DNA of 64,000 bases from UBA8941 sp963780545 (GTDB lineage Archaea > Thermoproteota > Bathyarchaeia > TCS64), in NCBI GenBank assembly GCA_963780545.1, contig CAWACK010000019.1, positions 1-64,000 of the forward strand, read 5' to 3'. Within the stretch, counting starts at the first letter, position 1. The number at the start of each line of letters is the position of its first letter. The position numbers and the translations under genes were made by a program. Shown in pieces: positions 61,302 through 64,000 of this stretch. The notes beneath the pieces are model-generated. The model was not told the origin of the DNA, made no database searches, and worked only from the letters and a program-made list of their open reading frames with translations.

Positions 61302-62247
61302 TTATTTCCTTTTTCTGAGTACTTTCTTTCCATCATACTCTGAAATGTATTCAAAACCTGATTCAAGCAACTCCGTAAACTCTGTTAAATTGTTGGCTAC
61401 CTTGACTGTGTACTCCTCAGAGTAATTGACCAGACCTCTAGCTAGGTGCATGTAGTGCATGGTACTTTGGATATTTCTATGACCCATCAGGTACTTGACA
61501 TGAAAGATATCCTTAGTTTGAATGTAGCTAGTAGTACCATACCAGTGTCTGAGAATCATAGAGTCTAATCTTGAGTAATTCAGAATCCCTGAACTTCTCA
61601 TAGGCTTTGATCCTGTAGAATCTCCACCTCTCCTTGATAGTCTTAGAACATGGGAATATCCTCTGGTTGATCTCGTGAATATCCTCCTTAGTGATGTAGT
61701 CCTTGATCAAGTCCCTAGTCTCAGGCTTTAACCTCAGAGTCCTTTCCAAACCTAGCTTAGAGGTTTTAACAGATAGTTCTCCCCTCTCTAAGTCTAGATC
61801 CCTGATTGTGATCTTAGCTATTTCATCTGGTCTAAGTCCGTGTTTGCTGATCTGGAAGATAACAGCGTACTTTAAACTAGCAGTTGATACGATGAGGTTG
61901 ATCCTTTCTTCTGTGGGAACTTTAGCAGGATATACTTCTACACTTAGTTTGGGTCTATTCCACTGCAAACTATTGGCATTACAATAATGTGTGTAAGCGT
62001 CTAGATACAGCCTCTTAGTTTTGTTTGTGAATGTCTGAGAGAAGATCCACTCCTCAACCTTCTTAGGATCATCTAGATCAGTTTCCCTAGATAATCGCTT
62101 AAGGAGTTTGGAGTATGTCTTCTTGGAGTCATCACTAAGGTTTCTGATACTCCATAACGCCTTGAGTATACCCTCTGAAACTAAGGGGGTAGTTGATAGT
62201 AGCGGGGGGTAGATTTGAACTACCGACCTTGGGGTTATGAGCCCCAC
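61302..62247 (-). pseudogene. Tyrosine recombinase (integrase), frameshifted in the active site
   Basis: N-terminal SAM-like core-binding domain: LSDDSKKTYSKLLKRLSRET, then WIFSQTFTNKTKRLYLDAYT. Catalytic domain: FQISKHGLRPDEIAKITIRD (the first Arg is in GLRPDEI), KPETRDLIKDYITKEDI. The frame then reads KIRLYDSQTL, while one base earlier the other frame gives LRHWYGTTSYIQTKDIFHVK and LMGHRNIQSTMHYMHL, which holds RHxxG...GH...Y, the rest of the active site. Removing one T near 61553 restores KIRLYDLRHWYG. The 5' end runs into the tRNA gene on the same strand. An integrated element with this gene could not excise unless the shift is bypassed. Confidence 0.8.
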
Positions 62248-62274
62248 GGGCTAACCTGGCTGCCCTACCCCGCT
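62200..62274 (-). tRNA. Initiator tRNA-Met (CAT)
   Basis: The minus strand folds as a full cloverleaf: acceptor AGCGGGG/CCCCGCT with discriminator A, anticodon stem TGGGG/CCCCA around CTCATAA (anticodon CAT), and T arm GGTAG TTCAAAT CTACC. The A1:U72 pair and three G:C pairs in the anticodon stem mark the archaeal initiator, not the elongator. CCA is not encoded. The integrase gene begins inside its 3' half. Confidence 0.95.
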
Positions 62275-62346
62275 TCCCCGTCAAAATATCCACCCAACTC
62301 TTATAAACTCTTCCCGACTCCCCCAACCGATCAGAAGGGAGACCGG

Positions 62347-62655
62347 ATGAGAGACGACTCCAGGCGTATAGCATCTGAGAGGATCAGGATACTCTTCAAC
62401 CTAGCCGAGCGGTACAGCGTCTCCCGCCCCGAATACACCCAGAGGTACGTGTCCCTCGCGAGGAAGATCGCCTCGAGGAACCGCATCCACCTCCCACGCG
62501 ACCTCAAGCACAGGGTCTGCCCGGCCTGCAAGGGCTACCTGGGGCCAGCCACGTGCCACGTCAGGATCAGGCAGACGCGTGAACCCCACATCGCGGTCAC
62601 CTGTCACGTCTGCGGCCACATCACGCGTATGCCCCTCAGGAGGAGAGCCACTTGA
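62347..62655 (+). CDS. rnp4: RNase P protein component 4 (Rpp21/Rpr2)
   Basis: 102 residues. Two N-terminal helices (RIRILFNLAERYSVSRPEYT, RYVSLARKIASRNRIHLPRD) and a zinc ribbon VCPACKGYLGP...TCHVCGHI with four Cys, as in archaeal Rpp21. It binds the specificity domain of RNase P RNA with Rpp29 for tRNA 5' processing. ATG 62347 is used; the stop TGA overlaps the start of dphB by four bases. Confidence 0.85.
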   Translation: MRDDSRRIASERIRILFNLAERYSVSRPEYTQRYVSLARKIASRNRIHLPRDLKHRVCPACKGYLGPATCHVRIRQTREPHIAVTCHVCGHITRMPLRRRAT

Positions 62656-63674
62656 CCCTCAGCCTTATCAGCATAGGCCTCGCGGATGAGAGGGACCTCA
62701 GCATCCGCGCCCTCGAGAGGGCCCGCGGCTGCGACACACTCTACGCTGAGCTGTACACGATGAAGCTGGCCACAACACTAGCCACACTGAACATGCTCAC
62801 GGAGAAGCCGGTGACGCTACTCAGACGAGGCGACCTGGAGGAGCACAGCGCCAAGATAGTGGAGGAGGCGAAGACGAGGAAGATAGGCATCCTCGTCGGA
62901 GGGGACTGCCTCAGCGCGACAACCCACATCAGCCTTATCCTGGAGGCGGCGAAGAACGGCGTCGAGACCGACGTGGTCCACGGCTCAAGCATCTTCAGCG
63001 CCATCGCCGAGACGGGGCTCAGCATCTACAAGTTCGGCAGGACCGTCACAATGCCATTCCCTGAGAAGAGACACGTAGATGCGATCCTCAGATGCATAGA
63101 GGGCAACACCTCCGAGGGCCTCCACACCCTAGTCCTCCTCGACCTCGACAACGAGAAAAACAAGTACATGACTGCCTCACAGGCAATACACAGCTTAATC
63201 GACGCTGGGATTAACAAAGATACGCTCGTTGTGGGCGTCGCCCGCCTAGGGCAACCCGACGCCATGATCAAGGCAGGAAAAGCAGTGGACATCGCTTCCC
63301 TCGACTTCGGGGAGACCCCCCACTGCATCGTCTTCCCGGGCCCACTCCACTTCCTCGAGGAAGACGCCCTCAAGACCCTGGCCAGCTGCCTGCCCGAGGC
63401 CCTCAAGAACCGCGACATCAAACCTGAGCTAGACCGCCTCATAAACAAGTACATCACGGGGTGCCGACGAGTCAGGGAGGCGATGACCACCAATCCCACC
63501 ACCGCCCCAACCGATTCACAGATACGCGCCATTCTCGACCACGTCGACAGGTACCTCTCGGATGCCGAATACTACCAGGCGGATAAGAAACCCACAGCCC
63601 TGACGAGCGTCGCCTACGCTGAGGGTATCCTCGACGCCCTAAAGCTATTAGGCATAGCAGACTTCAAATGGTGA
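62652..63674 (+). CDS. dphB: Diphthine synthase
   Basis: 340 residues, longer than the usual 260-280 because of a C-terminal helical extension (about 270-340). The methyltransferase core is clear: LSLISIGLADERDLSIRALE, YAELYTMKLATTLATLNMLT, IGILVGGDCLSATTHISLIL (the GDP...ATTH SAM motif) and VVHGSSIFSAIAETGLSIYK. DphB methylates the modified His of elongation factor 2 on the way to diphthamide. Start TTG 62652 fits the overlap with rnp4. Confidence 0.85.
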   Translation: MTLSLISIGLADERDLSIRALERARGCDTLYAELYTMKLATTLATLNMLTEKPVTLLRRGDLEEHSAKIVEEAKTRKIGILVGGDCLSATTHISLILEAAKNGVETDVVHGSSIFSAIAETGLSIYKFGRTVTMPFPEKRHVDAILRCIEGNTSEGLHTLVLLDLDNEKNKYMTASQAIHSLIDAGINKDTLVVGVARLGQPDAMIKAGKAVDIASLDFGETPHCIVFPGPLHFLEEDALKTLASCLPEALKNRDIKPELDRLINKYITGCRRVREAMTTNPTTAPTDSQIRAILDHVDRYLSDAEYYQADKKPTALTSVAYAEGILDALKLLGIADFKW

Positions 63675-64000
63675 AAGAGATGAAGGTTCTCGCCTCAGGT
63701 GTATTCGACCTCCTCCACTACGGCCACATACGCTTCCTAGAAGAGGCTAAGAAACTCGGCGGACCCGACGCGAAGCTGATCGTCATCGTGGCAAGCGACG
63801 AGACCGTCATGCGCGCCAAGGGAAGACCACCGGTGATCCCCGAGGACCAGCGCCGCGCGGTCGTCGAATCCCTCAAGGTCGTAGATGAAGCGATCCTCGG
63901 CTACAAAGACATGAACCTGGACAAGGTCATAAGGACCATCAAGCCAGAAATCGTGGCCGTTGGCCACGACCAGCACGACATCGAGGACGAGGTGAAGCGC
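63668..64000 (+). CDS. ribL: FAD synthetase, archaeal type (3' end outside window)
   Basis: The frame reads KVLASGVFDLLHYGHIRFLE with the cytidylyltransferase motif HYGH, then AKLIVIVASDETVMRAKGRP and IVAVGHDQHDIEDEVKR. RibL joins FMN with ATP to make FAD. The start is ATG 63668 (overlapping the dphB stop) or ATG 63680. Together rnp4, dphB and ribL form a tight operon. Confidence 0.85.
   Translation, partial: MVKEMKVLASGVFDLLHYGHIRFLEEAKKLGGPDAKLIVIVASDETVMRAKGRPPVIPEDQRRAVVESLKVVDEAILGYKDMNLDKVIRTIKPEIVAVGHDQHDIEDEVKR

Larger units (their letters stand above)
56352..62200 (-). mobile_element. Integrative element in the initiator tRNA gene, left part cut off
   Basis: The segment is visibly more AT-rich than both flanks, has small genes of unknown function plus HNH and TIR-like proteins, and carries a tyrosine integrase next to the 3' end of tRNA-Met(i). 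That is the normal layout of an archaeal integrated plasmid or virus. The expected second copy of the tRNA 3' end is not found. Instead the left end stops at the CG tract 56352-56361, inside a gene. Confidence 0.6.

Noticed and set aside
1..64000. CRISPR array
   Set aside because: No set of identical 24-40-base repeats with regular spacers was seen; the cas1 piece is an isolated remnant.

Overview
The window is archaeal chromosomal DNA. Three things show this: an archaeal-type initiator tRNA-Met (A1:U72 pair, GGG/CCC anticodon stem), the archaeal set RNase P protein Rpp21 - diphthine synthase - archaeal FAD synthetase at the right end, and archaeal-style regulators and F420-type oxidoreductases. 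A TACK-group lineage such as Bathyarchaeia is my guess; nothing in the sequence proves it.

Layout. 0-12.7 kb: decayed CopZ-like and PadR genes, a DUF5752 protein, a LarA-like enzyme, a truncated response regulator and a truncated TerC, a surface PQQ-type beta-propeller, and an unusual wHTH/beta-helix fusion. 12.9-19.7 kb: a degraded zone with two IS110-family elements, a cas1 remnant, two primase fragments, a geranylgeranyl-reductase-like gene with an in-frame TAG, and a mosaic of short gene pieces. 19.7-25.5 kb: SDR, an AT-rich orphan gene, a three-gene operon ending in a small phosphatase, a hydrolase and a SnoaL-like protein. 26-33.5 kb: exported and membrane proteins, an ARPP-like gene and a large hybrid sensor kinase, several of them frameshifted. 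33.5-47.5 kb: an ABC transporter, VOC protein, LLM oxidoreductase + flavodoxin, carboxymuconolactone decarboxylase, UbiD, DUF1254/DUF1214 pair, many small proteins. 47.5-55.3 kb: coaBC, nadA-nadC, a PNPOx-ferredoxin fusion, an M50-like protease and a ParB-like protein. 56.35-62.2 kb: an AT-rich integrative element (HNH, TIR-like protein, frameshifted tyrosine integrase) seated in the initiator tRNA gene. 62.3-64 kb: conserved housekeeping genes.

The main unexplained structure is a set of several dozen short alternating purine-pyrimidine tracts, mostly (CG)n of 8-12 bases, spread from 0.2 to 56.4 kb. Many lie exactly where a recognisable gene stops being recognisable: TerC, a response regulator, both ends of the cas1 piece, a primase, a topoisomerase-like TOPRIM fragment, and duplicated tails of a thioredoxin-like gene, a DUF1214 gene and a two-TM protein. 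In places (19.2-19.7 kb and 50.9-51.1 kb) pieces of 10-50 codons alternate with tracts. No tract of eight or more pure C/G alternations is seen inside the integrated element or the housekeeping block to its right. I read the tracts as scars or sites of a rearrangement process, but an assembly or library artefact is not excluded.

A second theme is a heavy load of single-base frameshifts and in-frame stops (CopZ, PadR, GGR, primase, exported protein, ARPP, kinase, ABC ATPase, CMD, integrase). This means either ongoing pseudogenisation or base-level sequence error. Starts, ends and functions below are read by eye from sequence and family knowledge; no database search was possible.
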